Below the pieces are notes generated by a model that saw only the letters and a program-made list of their open reading frames with translations, had not been told where the DNA came from and made no database searches. 64,000 nt of DNA, taken from positions 98,025,804-98,089,803 of the forward strand of contig OX457025.1 of NCBI GenBank assembly GCA_949752745.1, given 5' to 3'. The DNA is from Protula sp. h YS-2021. Its lineage: Eukaryota > Annelida > Polychaeta > Sabellida > Serpulidae. The position numbers and the translations under genes are program-made. Positions 24,156 to 32,877 of this stretch are shown here, in pieces (position 1 is the stretch's first letter; each line of letters opens with the position of its first letter).

Positions 24156-24285
24156 CTGTCTCTTCGGAGCCTGCGGATAACCACTACCTTGATACGGGAC
24201 ATGCTAAATCCTGCTTCAGCAGCATCACGCACTCTTTCGCTGTGGAGAGCCTCATTCACCTCTTCGATCTTCAAGCTGAACAGCT
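24156..24285 (-). pseudogene. UBA exon of a decayed opposite-strand IAP copy
   Basis: The minus strand reads SLKIEEVNEALHSERVRDAA, then EAGFSMSRIKVVVIRRLRRD, and is followed by a GTAAGC donor at 24155. It aligns with the UBA exon at 2025-2184 (MGFNLSRIKEVVIRRL). The donor is reached one base later than in the intact gene, so the exon phase differs. Together with the broken RING copy downstream this indicates an inverted, decayed IAP duplicate. It might still be transcribed. Confidence 0.65.
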
Positions 24286-24689
24286 GAAGTTTTTTTAGCA
24301 AATGTGATCTGTATGTCATAGGGGCTCTACTCATCGTGGATGCCCTCTATCGCCTGTCTGTCCGTCTATCTGTAAACTTTTTTGTTACCTCTCGTTCAGT
24401 GTTCATCAAATCACAGAAAAATATGTAGGGAAATATGGTCCACTTACAGGACCAAATACTCACTGTGTTGTTTTTTTTTTTGTTTTTTTTTGTTTTTGTT
24501 TTTTTTTTGAATTTGCCAGTTTTTGCTAATTTGACATAACGATCCCCACTTTTGTGGAAAAATCATACTCCTCCTGAAAATTTGGTTAAATCTACTCGGA
24601 ATATTTGCAGGTTGATAGTCTAGATCAGAGCTAACAAAGTGCCCGAGCCAATTTTTTATTTTAACCAATTTTCAGAAATGGTGAAATTC

Positions 24690-25500
24690 CAAAGTTAGCA
24701 TGTCGCAGAGTCAAATGTTATATAACGTCATTTGGTACCAAAGAAACCAAAATGAGCTCAAAATCTCTCCACAGCCGTTTTATGGAGTCGATAATGACCG
24801 TAACCGAGGTCAAGGTAACTGAATATCACTTATGGAGCAATGTTTGAGCCTCAAGGGTCGAAAATGAGTTGAAAAGCGGTCTCCCTATAACCGTTTTCGA
24901 GATCATGGTCAACTTCCGGTTTTGACAGTGACCAAGAAAGTCACTGTCATCGAAGTATATCTTATGTAGAGTTGCTCAAGCTCAAAGGGTTGAAAATGAG
25001 TTCAAAATCCCTCTATCTTGCTGAGGTGGTAGTCAACTTACGTTTTTGAGCTTGACCGTGTCAGAAAAGGTCAAGATCACCCAGTTACATGTTATATAAC
25101 GTCGTTTAAGCCATGAGAGTAAAATATGAGCTCGAAATCAATTCATCGGACTTTTTTTAATATTGGTCATCTTCCGCTTTGACCGTGACAGAGACTGTCA
25201 AGGCCAACGAGTCACTCTTATGTAACACTGCTTAGACCCAAAATGTGCTCAGATTCCTTAATCTTTAAGCATTTTCGACATCATAGTCATCTTCCGGTTT
25301 TTGGTATCCGCCGTGACCGAAAAGATCAAGGTGACCGAGTTACCTGTTATGTCAATTAAGCGGTTGGATATAGAGATATCTGAGCTCAATTTCGATCCTC
25401 GGGGCCTAAAACAATATGCAAGAGACACCTCTGTGATCTTGACCTCCGCGGTCATGGTAAGGGTCAAAAACGGGATTTTGACTATTGTCTCGAAAATTAG
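24690..25500. repeat. Second array of the ~140-bp GGTCAAGGTCA repeat family
   Basis: Five or six strongly diverged units share words with the array at 10144-11190: CTATAACCGTTTTCGAGATC, ATGGTCAACTTCCGGTTTT, AGGTCAAGRT and CTCAAAGGGT. Units are more diverged here and the last lies in inverse orientation (from about 25300). The short ORFs at 25258-25576 are repeat-derived. Confidence 0.75.
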
Positions 25501-25734
25501 AGATGGAGCCATTTACGGTTCATTTGAAACCGTAGGGCCAAAACGACGACAAAGAAGGGGTACTGCATGTCTTTGACCTTGCACATGATGTATTACAATT
25601 ATTTTCTTTGGTGGTTTCTGGAAGTGGAGCATTCCACTGCCTAACGGAATTCGGTCTAGTTCATATGCATCTTTCATGAACGGATAACCCAAAAGTGAGA
25701 GTACTGTGACGGAAGGAGACCACACTACGATTGT

Positions 25735-25985
25735 AGCTGTCTTGACGGCGACTCTAGATTAACATTTTTCTCGACGTCTACACAACGTCGCTTTCCCGAC
25801 ATCCATACAACGTCGGGATATAGTCGCTGTTTCGACTTTGAATTAAAACTTTTACTGAACATTGTTTGGAAGCTGTCCAACGTGGAGTTCCTGTCGACTT
25901 CTTAAAACAAACAAAAATCCGACATTGATTCGACGTCGCGTGCGACGTCTATCCAACGCTCATTGAACGCCGCAATATTACTGGG
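25735..25985. repeat. ACGTC-rich dispersed repeat
   Basis: Dense short words such as CGACGTCTACACAACGTCG, CCGACATCCATACAACGTCG and GTGCGACGTCTATCCAACG. Related sequence occurs near 9480-9640, 19260-19440 and 22460-22560, so this is a dispersed repeat in the host genome. Confidence 0.7.
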
Positions 25986-26654
25986 TTTTTATTATATGTT
26001 GTGATATACTTCTTTCAAAAATATGCGTTGGCTATAACATAGTTCTCGAGAAAGCAAGATATTTTCCATTGACTTGCTTGATTTGTAAGTACATTATTTG
26101 GCGTTGTATAACCAGGCTGTGATTGTCAATAATTTCAGTGCCGTGTGCAAAGCAAACACTATTATAATGTTGCATAAGCAGAGCTGTCCTGGGAAACAGG
26201 GCGGGTGTGGGGTTGGGAGTGGTGGGTGGGGGTAGGGGTGGGCGTGGGGGGGGGGCGGGGTGCCGTCTGCTACAAAGGTATTGGGAGAAAGCTGTTTTAT
26301 TGATTCTCCTGCTCTGGATGAAATCAAACGACAAACGTGCTAGCCAGGTTTAAGCATTTTTTTCTTGTTTTAACAGACCAACAACAGTTTATCCGCTCGC
26401 AGCTGTGCTTAGAAGCGATGTTTTCCAAATAGATCCTGTTTGGGATAAATAAAGCTCGCTATTTTGACTTTGACTGAATAGTTGTTATTACCACACCCCC
26501 TCCCCCCCCCCCCGCCCCCACTCCGGTCCCCACAAATACATGCACAAACATCCAGGATTTTAAAAAAAGGCAAAAAGTGTGTAGTGTGCCAATTTAAAAA
26601 AAGGCAAAAAGTGTGTAGTGTGCCAATAACAACAACTGTCTTGATTATTTAGCC

Positions 26655-26655
<1 letters not shown>

Positions 26656-26720
<65 letters not shown>

Positions 26721-26790
26721 CACACACACACTTGCACACACACACACTCATACACCCACCTGCGTGCGCACAGACACGCACACACACATG
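26656..26790. repeat. (CA)n microsatellite
   Basis: CA dinucleotide run with occasional CG and TG variants. Confidence 0.95.
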
Positions 26791-27069
26791 CGGCTGTCTT
26801 TCCACTGCCTTATTACATGACTGTGTCGTTTTCCAGCAAAAAAAAAAAAAAAAAAAAAAAAAATACGCCGACTGGCTGCCCAAAACGGACTGCCCTCACT
26901 CCCTGCCAGCATTGTGAACTTCCCTTGAGCGATGTCAAGGAGGATGAATTTATTTCAGGTAAAGGAGAAGGTGCCTGAGACTTACAGACAACAGTCAACT
27001 TCAGTTGTTTCTGGCAGATATTTAGGTCAGGAACCTGCCTACACACCCACACACTTTACGTGTGCCATA

Positions 27070-27250
27070 CGCACTGTAGGGCTGTGTGCGTGTGCCGTGT
27101 GCACTGTAAATCTGTGTGCGTGTGCCGTGTGCACTGTAAATCTGTGTGCGTGTGCGATGTAGGGCTGTGTGCATGTGCCGTGTGCACTGTAAGGCTGTGT
27201 GCATGTTCCGTGTGCACTGTAGGGCTATGTGCATGGTCCGTTTGCATGTT
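27070..27250. repeat. TGTGTGCGTGTGC minisatellite
   Basis: About six copies of a ~30-bp unit with GGCTGTGTGCGTGTGCCGTG and TGCACTGTA. ORFs in several frames are artefacts. Confidence 0.85.
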
Positions 27251-27942
27251 GAAAACAACAACTTGAAATTAATAATAGGCAAAGAGAATCATGGATAACT
27301 TAAAGTGCTACTTTCTGCATCCCGAGGTCGAGTCCAACACTAATGTGTTAGCAAGAGTCTGGTGGTCAAAAGCGCTAATTGTTCCGAATTATACTACGCT
27401 CGTTAGGATATGTGATATGTGATAATGCTAGTGATATATGGTAATGCCAGTGATATACGATAATGGTAGTGATATGTACTTGTGCTAGTGATATGTTCAC
27501 AACGAAAAAAAAACAATGCTAATGTACAATTTTATCAATTTGAATGTTTAGTTTAAAACAAAATGTGGTGCATATGCTGAATAACGTCTTGGAAATGTAC
27601 GTCTGGCAAATGAAGATTTATAGTAATAACACTGTTTTAATGGGCGTGAAAGGGTCTCATAAGCTTGGACCTCTAAAAATATGTTGAAAGCATATATCCT
27701 CAAGCCCCTTTTACACAAAAAACATCAGTTCAGCTGTAGTGTTACTTTCAAGATTAAGAAATCCTGTTGGCTTAGTGTAATTTTATTTATTTATTTATTT
27801 ATATTTTTTTGCTTTGCAATGTGCGTTGCATGTCTTCTCTAATTTAAATCCATTGAAAAATCTGTTAAATGTAATATGTCAACAATCTAACGTTCTAGTC
27901 GCTTTCAAGTGTATTTTTCTCCTTGCAAAGGCAAGATTTGAC

Positions 27943-27948
27943 TCTAGT
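27943..27948. repeat. Target-site duplication, left copy (TCTAGT)
   Basis: TCTAGT directly precedes the left terminal inverted repeat and is repeated exactly after the right one (47108-47113). Six-base duplications are the known signature of Polinton integration. Confidence 0.93.
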
Positions 27949-28082
27949 AGTAGTGGGAAAATACGGGTTTGAGCACACTGGTGTGCTCAAACCCGTACGG
28001 GTTTGGGCACACGTGTGCTCAAACCCGTATTTTCAGGTGTTTTGAAACCCGTACGGGTTTGAGCACAGGTGTGTTGAAACCC
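27949..28082 (+). repeat. Left terminal inverted repeat of element 1
   Basis: About 134 bp matching the reverse complement of 46945-47107. It is itself made of imperfect palindromes centred on CAAACCCGTACGGGTTTG joined by GCACACGTGTGC. It lacks one ~30-bp unit that is present in the right repeat. Confidence 0.92.
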
Positions 28083-28168
28083 GTACGGGTTTGAGCACAC
28101 CTTCTGTAGCATGGGGGGCTGACTGCACGGATTGCTACATGGAAGTAGTATAAAAGCATGAGTGAAAC
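28083..28168 (+). promoter_or_regulatory. Left-end promoter of element 1
   Basis: Follows the terminal repeat and holds a strong TATA box, TATAAAAG at 28149-28156. The first in-frame ATG of the following gene is at 28169; an ATG at 28158 opens only nine codons. Confidence 0.6.
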
Positions 28169-28687
28169 ATGTCAACTAGTCAACTAGTAATACATTGTGT
28201 GACGAGAAAAGACTTCACAATGTCAGCATTACTTCTTGACAGATGTATGACTATGGACGACGTCTTCAAAGTGAATTATACTAACTATGTGTTTTCAAAG
28301 CTTCCTACTTTTGAATGGGATTGGATGCAGCAAGTGAAAAATTTACATCTGCATTGGGAAGCTGTCGGAAAGACTATTCCAAGTGATTTCATCGACTCGT
28401 TTCTACGTGACTGTGAACATCTACATAAACTATCAACTTATAACATTGATTTAACATTTATCATATCAACTTATGACATTGATTCAGCATTTATCAACGT
28501 GAATACAATTTGGGCAGTTGAGCTCATGCTAGTTGAAGCTGCAAGAATCATTTTACTTTATGATGATGATGTTCCATTGACGACGAATGTATCAGACCTT
28601 GTTCGATTCAACCATGGACGAGTTGAAGTGAATTCAAACGTTTGCAAGAAGTTTGAAAAGCTTGACTCAGCAACCAGTTGGGTATAA
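28169..28687 (+). CDS. Element 1 left-arm protein, relative of the ~100-aa family
   Basis: A 172-aa protein of unknown function. An alternative start at 28220 (MSALLLDRCMTMDDVF) would remove a poorly conserved leader. From MDDVFKVNYTNYVFSKL on it has the pattern of the two ~100-aa proteins at 28726 and 29792: an aromatic start (F, K, Y), a central HWEAVGKTIP segment aligned with their YWKKA..LP, and a Phe/Cys helix. A short internal duplication (LSTYNIDLTF and ISTYDIDSAF) is seen. It is strongly helical with no membrane segment. The next gene's TATA box overlaps its stop codon. Confidence 0.65.
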   Translation: MSTSQLVIHCVTRKDFTMSALLLDRCMTMDDVFKVNYTNYVFSKLPTFEWDWMQQVKNLHLHWEAVGKTIPSDFIDSFLRDCEHLHKLSTYNIDLTFIISTYDIDSAFINVNTIWAVELMLVEAARIILLYDDDVPLTTNVSDLVRFNHGRVEVNSNVCKKFEKLDSATSWV

Positions 28688-28690
28688 AAG
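28683..28690 (+). promoter_or_regulatory. TATA box of the 28726 gene
   Basis: TATAAAAG overlaps the stop codon of the preceding gene and lies 35 bp before ATG 28726. It argues for a monocistronic transcript and for that ATG rather than an upstream non-ATG codon. Confidence 0.65.
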
Positions 28691-28725
28691 GGAGTGAACT
28701 CAGCAGAGTGAAGTCAAAAAAAAAC

Positions 28726-29028
28726 ATGGAAAAAATATTTAAGCATTGGTACGCTACATGGATGTTTTCACGCATTCGAGTAGAAAATCCAGCACTATGG
28801 TGGGAAGACATTAACAAAAAATGGTCAAGTGCACATGTTATAGTTTCTTCATATATTCTTTTCAATGGATTTAAGGATGAATGTGAAGAATTGAATCTTC
28901 CTTACCAACGGTTTAATATACAGGAAGCTATGCAAAAAACAGAACATGAATGGCTGCCTGAAGTAAAAGAACTCGTTAGAAAGTGGTTCATAGCCTATTG
29001 GGGTGAGGAATCAAATATGATTGGTTAA
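28726..29028 (+). CDS. Element 1 ~100-aa accessory protein
   Basis: A 100-aa protein of unknown function starting MEKIFKHWYATWMFSRI. It has exactly the length of its element 2 relative at 54884-55186 and resembles the proteins at 28169 and 29792. The shared frame is an N-terminal aromatic/basic helix with YA.WM, a mid segment, F..EC..L.LP, then A...TEHEWLPEV and a C-terminal amphipathic helix. It is rich in Trp (seven). Presence in both elements next to the left end supports a real gene. The role is unknown; the position resembles that of early or host-interaction genes in related viruses. Confidence 0.7.
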   Translation: MEKIFKHWYATWMFSRIRVENPALWWEDINKKWSSAHVIVSSYILFNGFKDECEELNLPYQRFNIQEAMQKTEHEWLPEVKELVRKWFIAYWGEESNMIG

Positions 29029-29150
29029 AAATTCTGTAACGTCTTCAAGCAACTCTGATTGGTTAAAAAAATTCAATAACGTCTTCAAGCAACTCATAAT
29101 ATAATTGGTTAACGCTTTTATGACGTCATATGGTATATGAGATATAAAAG
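29019..29150 (+). promoter_or_regulatory. Promoter with duplicated CCAAT-type module, CRE and TATA box
   Basis: A ~38-bp module (GATTGGTTAAAAA then ATAACGTCTTCAAGCAACTC) occurs twice (from about 29019 and 29057), each copy carrying an inverted CCAAT box. A third ATTGGTTAACG follows, then a CRE (TGACGTCA at 29121-29128) and TATAAAAG at 29143-29150, 35 bp before ATG 29185. Confidence 0.65.
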
Positions 29151-29184
29151 GAATGAACTCTAGTATTACTCAACAGTCACAACC

Positions 29185-29820
29185 ATGAACGCAACCATGA
29201 ACACATCATTTGAAATCAGTCATAACTTACAAGTCTGTGTAGAAGAAGGAGCATATGGAAGCTTTGCACGTCTTTTACGTGGGTCAAGATGGATTGTTCT
29301 CTCAACTCTTATGTGGGATAAAATAAGAGTCAATAGTTACCACATGCGAGATGAAGGATATGAACTCAAACTTTCTGACGATAAACATATTACAGTCATT
29401 AAGTTTGCTGAAAAGAGATATGTCAGTTTTCACTGGATTCGAGAAGTGAACAGTAAAGTGTACAACAACTACATCAACCTAAATGATGAGGAATGGAATA
29501 CATTTTTAGATATTATACCAAAAGTTGCAGAGCTGTTGAAAGGAAAATGTCATGAAACATTGAAAATACAGCTTTTTCATCAACGTATGAAAGAAAGCGA
29601 GCTGAAGAAAGAGGATCTGAGAGAAGTGAGAAATTGTAACAAACACGCGTACAACCAACTTGCTTACATTTGTGAGTACTGTGGTGGATCTGAGTTCTTT
29701 GGAGACAAGTGTCATTGTCATAAATACAACTGTAAAGACTGTGAACCAGACAATTTCTGTAAGGTGTGTGGTGAACTTAAGGTAGAACCACATGGAATCG
29801 TATCGCATAATGGAATTTGA
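29185..29820 (+). CDS. Element 1 PC4-like protein with C-terminal zinc-binding region
   Basis: A 211-aa protein. Residues ~10-115 match the small minus-strand protein at 36900-37238 and several element 2 proteins: two half-domains, each of strands followed by a tryptophan helix (LSTLMWDKI and YINLNDEEWNTFL), with GYELKLSDDK and a KFAEKRYVSFH segment between. This half-repeat resembles the PC4 single-stranded-DNA-binding fold. Residues ~160-200 hold paired Cys/His (CEYC, CHCHKYNC, CKDC, CKVC), probably two zinc sites. The element 2 counterpart is frameshifted just at this zinc part. Function is inferred only as nucleic-acid binding. The last 29 bases overlap the next gene. Confidence 0.75.
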   Translation: MNATMNTSFEISHNLQVCVEEGAYGSFARLLRGSRWIVLSTLMWDKIRVNSYHMRDEGYELKLSDDKHITVIKFAEKRYVSFHWIREVNSKVYNNYINLNDEEWNTFLDIIPKVAELLKGKCHETLKIQLFHQRMKESELKKEDLREVRNCNKHAYNQLAYICEYCGGSEFFGDKCHCHKYNCKDCEPDNFCKVCGELKVEPHGIVSHNGI

Positions 29821-30151
29821 ATTTAAAAAACGTTATGCTCATTGGATGTACATTAGTTTACAGCGAGAAAAGTCTTTTGTTTTAACACCTCATTTTTCTT
29901 TGAATGAAAAACTTGATTCTGTGTTTATATACTTTAATACATACTGGAAAAAAGCACGGCTTAACTTACCGATTCATCAAGTGTTGGTGGAATTTACACA
30001 AAAGTGTAACAGCCTTGGTGTACCACATGAACAATTTATGTTAGGACTAGCATTACAAAAGGCTGATTATGATTGGCTACCAGACATTCGTTTTTTAGTA
30101 GCAGAAATGTGTTTAGTTACGCATGCGCCAGTGGACACTTCTACACAATAA
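29792..30151 (+). CDS. Element 1 ~100-aa family accessory protein, second copy
   Basis: A 119-aa protein overlapping the end of the previous gene. A second ATG at 29810 (MEFEFKKRYAHWMYISL) aligns with the start of the 28726 protein (MEKIFKHWYATWM) and may be the true start. Shared features continue: YWKKARLNLP, F.QKC..L.VP, then a LALQKADYDWLPDIR helix matching TEHEWLPEV. It is a diverged tandem paralogue. Function unknown. Confidence 0.7.
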   Translation: MESYRIMEFEFKKRYAHWMYISLQREKSFVLTPHFSLNEKLDSVFIYFNTYWKKARLNLPIHQVLVEFTQKCNSLGVPHEQFMLGLALQKADYDWLPDIRFLVAEMCLVTHAPVDTSTQ

Positions 30152-30213
30152 AAGGGTACAACACAGTCACTCCTCATCATTTTAAAACGAACCGCTGAGG
30201 AGTGAACGTCAAC

Positions 30214-30597
30214 ATGAATTCAGGAGAAATAAAAGTTAGTGAGGAACCAGCTACTAGACAAGAAAGTGTAAACAATATACTACAACACTTAAAACAATCC
30301 GTTCTTATCCCAACTGCACAAGGTGTGAAAGTGAGTGGTGAACCAGCCTTCACGCAAGAAAGTGCTACACCACAACAACAAAACTTAAAAGTTCTCATCC
30401 CAATTGGGAATGGAAAAGGTGTGAAAGTGTGTCGATACAAGCAAAAACTCTATGTAAATATCCGCGACTATATTACCACAAAAGATGGACGTACTTATGC
30501 TAGCAAACGAGGTATACTGCTTACACCAGCTGAGTGGAAGCAACTACGGAAGAGTAGTAGGGAAATAGACAGTCTAATAAAAGAACATTTAAAGTAA
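30214..30597 (+). CDS. PC4-like (p15 transcriptional coactivator) ssDNA-binding protein, element 1
   Basis: The first ATG is at 30214; the upstream GTG is not a eukaryotic start. The 127-aa product has two diverged copies of a ~30-aa segment (IKVSEEPATRQES and VKVSGEPAFTQES, each ending in VLIP) and then, from about residue 75, a typical PC4 domain: strands with VKVCRYKQKLYVNIRDY, a turn, KRGILLTPAEWKQL and a terminal helix. PC4 domains bind single-stranded DNA as dimers, so a replication or transcription role fits. The element 2 counterpart is on the other strand next to polymerase (62683-63039). TATA-like AATAAAAG lies at 30147. Confidence 0.85.
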   Translation: MNSGEIKVSEEPATRQESVNNILQHLKQSVLIPTAQGVKVSGEPAFTQESATPQQQNLKVLIPIGNGKGVKVCRYKQKLYVNIRDYITTKDGRTYASKRGILLTPAEWKQLRKSSREIDSLIKEHLK

Positions 30598-30786
30598 TAT
30601 GCTTGTTATAGAAACATGAGTTATAGAAAGTGTAATAAAAGAACTTTCAAAGTAAAATGGTTGTTATAGAAGCAGTTATACATATAAACATGAGTTATAG
30701 TTAAGCTGTAGTTAAGCATAGGTATAATGTTTTTAATGCTATTGTAAAATAAATGGTTTAATTGTTACTGAATGTGTTTTTATACC
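30598..30786 (+). promoter_or_regulatory. AT-rich spacer before the core gene block
   Basis: Two imperfect copies of a TTGTTATAGAA(G/A)C..GTTATA segment and an AAATAAATGG near 30747. It probably ends the accessory transcript and holds the start of the core block; no clear TATA box was assigned. Confidence 0.4.
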
Positions 30787-31884
30787 ATGGCTAAATGGAA
30801 AGATTATTTAAATCAAATTTATTTTGATCCAAGTCATCCTGGTGCTTTTGCTGGGCCTTATAAATTATATCAACTTCTGAAGCAAACAGGAAAAGCAACT
30901 TCATATAATAACGTTAAAAAATGGATTCGTGATCAAGACGCCTTTACACTCTTACAACCCGTCAAGTACAAATTTAAACGACAGCGTATTATAACACAAG
31001 GTATAGATGACTTATGGGATACAGATTTAGCTGACGTTACCAATCTTTCTCCACACAACGAAAGCATTCGTTTTCTGCTAGTCGTCATTGATGTTTTTTC
31101 TAAATATTTGTGGATTGAACCATTACCAAATAAAAAACATGACTCTGTGGTACAAGCCTTTAAAACCATTTTCCAGAAAACAGACAGACGACCTAAGTTG
31201 TTACGGTCAGATAAAGGGACAGAATTCACCAACCGGTGGGTGAAAGAATTTCTGAAAAAACAAGGTATTCATGTCTACACAACTAAAAATGAAACCAAAG
31301 CGAATTATGCTGAACGTGTCATACGTACCGTAAAAGGTTTGATGTACCGTTATTTTCTTCAAAATCAAACATACAAGTACACTGACATCTTACAACAACT
31401 TGTAGCTAATTACAATAATAGACCTCATACCTCACTACATGGCTTATCACCTGCTGGTGTAAATAAAACAAACGAAGCCAAAGTATGGAAACGTATGTAC
31501 ATGGACACTATTAAATTTTCTAAAAAAGTTAAACCATATAAATTTAAAATAAAAGCTCAAGTACGTATTTCTCATATGAAATATGTATTTCAACGTGACT
31601 ATCAACAGAAGTGGACTGAAGAAGTCTTTATCATTACGCATCGGTGTCGAAAACAGGGTATTAACTTGTACAGACTTAAAGACTTTATGGATGAGCCTAT
31701 AGATGGTCATTTTTATGAAGAAGAATTACAATCCGTTTCAAAAGACGCTGATTCATTATTTAAAGTGGAAAAAGTTTTAAAAACACGTAAAAGAAAAGGA
31801 CAAACAGAACACTTTGTGAAGTGGATGGGCTGGCCGAAAAAATTCAACAGTTGGATAAAAGACCAAGACATACAGTGGTTTTAA
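30787..31884 (+). CDS. Retroviral-type integrase with C-terminal chromodomain, element 1
   Basis: A 365-aa integrase. ATG 30787 has a strong Kozak context (ACCATGG) and matches the element 2 start. The rve core carries the catalytic triad: Asp80 (WDTDL), Asp142 (RSDKGTEF) and Glu176 (NYAERVIR). A C-terminal chromodomain begins near residue 320 and contains VKWMGWPKKFNSWI; such domains tether integrases to chromatin. The enzyme inserts the element's double-stranded DNA, producing the 6-bp duplication seen at its ends. About two thirds of residues appear shared with the element 2 protein. It is followed one base later by the ATPase start. Confidence 0.95.
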   Translation: MAKWKDYLNQIYFDPSHPGAFAGPYKLYQLLKQTGKATSYNNVKKWIRDQDAFTLLQPVKYKFKRQRIITQGIDDLWDTDLADVTNLSPHNESIRFLLVVIDVFSKYLWIEPLPNKKHDSVVQAFKTIFQKTDRRPKLLRSDKGTEFTNRWVKEFLKKQGIHVYTTKNETKANYAERVIRTVKGLMYRYFLQNQTYKYTDILQQLVANYNNRPHTSLHGLSPAGVNKTNEAKVWKRMYMDTIKFSKKVKPYKFKIKAQVRISHMKYVFQRDYQQKWTEEVFIITHRCRKQGINLYRLKDFMDEPIDGHFYEEELQSVSKDADSLFKVEKVLKTRKRKGQTEHFVKWMGWPKKFNSWIKDQDIQWF

Positions 31885-31885
31885 C

Positions 31886-32518
31886 ATGCAATTCAAACAC
31901 CCGTTTACATGTTTATGTTCTGGACCCACTGGAAGTGGAAAAACATCTCTAGTGAAAGCTATTATTGAGCATAAACTCATTTATCCACCACCACAACATA
32001 TTTTATGGTTATATGGTGCAGACCAACCTTTATACAAGTCTATGCGTCAGGTAATATTTCATAAAGGTATACCAGAAGACATTGAAGACCGATTTGATCC
32101 TAAAACAACTAATCTCTTGGTTATTGATGACTTAATGACACAGTGTCATAGCGATGAACGTATGACGCGTTTGTTTAGCGTGGCTAGCAGTCATAATAAT
32201 TTGAGCATTCTGTTTATTGTGCACAATTTGTTTCATCAAGGAAAAGAAATGCGAAATATTAGTTTGAACTCTAATTATATTATTTTGTTTAAGAATCCAA
32301 GAGATAATCAACAAATTACAACATTAGCACGTCAAATGTATCCAGGCAAATCACAATTTTTAATTGAAGCGTTTCAAGACGCTACAACCAAACCTTTTGG
32401 TTATTTGCTTATTGACTTAAAACCAAAAACAGAAGAACACCTTCGCATTCGTACTGGTATTTTACCACATGACATACCTTTCGTTTATGTAAATAAGGCT
32501 ATGTCTATAGCACAGTAG
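31886..32518 (+). CDS. Packaging ATPase of the FtsK/HerA superfamily, element 1
   Basis: A 210-aa ATPase with Walker A GPTGSGKTS at residues 13-21 and Walker B LLVIDDLM with Asp81-Asp82. Downstream motifs include a conserved SVASSHNN/FIVHNLFH segment. In Polintons and adintoviruses this enzyme is expected to drive genome packaging into capsids. The frame is intact, unlike the element 2 copy with two nonsense codons. The length is usual for the family. Confidence 0.93.
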   Translation: MQFKHPFTCLCSGPTGSGKTSLVKAIIEHKLIYPPPQHILWLYGADQPLYKSMRQVIFHKGIPEDIEDRFDPKTTNLLVIDDLMTQCHSDERMTRLFSVASSHNNLSILFIVHNLFHQGKEMRNISLNSNYIILFKNPRDNQQITTLARQMYPGKSQFLIEAFQDATTKPFGYLLIDLKPKTEEHLRIRTGILPHDIPFVYVNKAMSIAQ

Positions 32519-32550
32519 TCATTTCTAGCTTTTACATTGAATGAAGCAAC

Positions 32551-32877
32551 ATGTCAAAGCGACTAAAATCAAATCAACCATTCCTTCATTTGCTTGCACG
32601 CAGTGGACCACAGCGACGTAAAGTTTTACTTAAACAAGCGACAAAAGAAGAATTGACTAGTTTGTTTGAAATTTGTCTCAACATTTTAAAAGGGCATATA
32701 CCATTAAATCCGCAAGCTTATAAAAAGCTGAAACGTCATAAACACTTGTTGAGAACACTGAGTAACAAAAAAGTATCTCTTAAACATAAAAAGAAGCTAA
32801 TTAATCAAAAAGGTGGTTTTATTGGGACTTTAGCAACGTTTGCCCTACCCCTATTAGCACAGCTTATACGACGATGA
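32551..32877 (+). CDS. Small basic conserved Polinton protein, element 1
   Basis: A 108-aa, very basic protein. It begins MSKRLKSNQPFLHLLARSGP, has ATKEELTSLFEICLNILKG, a basic middle with LRTLSNK, and ends in a Gly-Gly-Phe followed by a ~16-residue hydrophobic segment (FIGTLATFALPLLAQLI). Its 108-aa element 2 partner is the most similar small protein of the pair. Proteins of this pattern recur between ATPase and capsid genes in Polintons; a virion core or membrane-active role is an inference. Its stop overlaps the next start (ATGA). Confidence 0.8.
   Translation: MSKRLKSNQPFLHLLARSGPQRRKVLLKQATKEELTSLFEICLNILKGHIPLNPQAYKKLKRHKHLLRTLSNKKVSLKHKKKLINQKGGFIGTLATFALPLLAQLIRR

Larger units (their letters stand above)
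25986..27942. other. Gene-free host DNA left of the first Polinton
   Basis: Holds a G-rich patch (26200-26270), a C-rich patch (26495-26520), a duplicated 34-bp segment (26555-26625, AAAAAAAGGCAAAAAGTGTG), a (CA)n array, a poly-A run (26836-26863), a TGTGCG minisatellite and a short GTGATAT repeat (27408-27500). No coding gene is supported. Confidence 0.6.

Noticed and set aside
30787..31884. Integrase as part of an LTR retrotransposon or retrovirus
   Set aside because: No gag, protease-RT or LTRs accompany it; capsid, packaging ATPase, adenain-like protease and polymerase B plus TIRs identify a Polinton.
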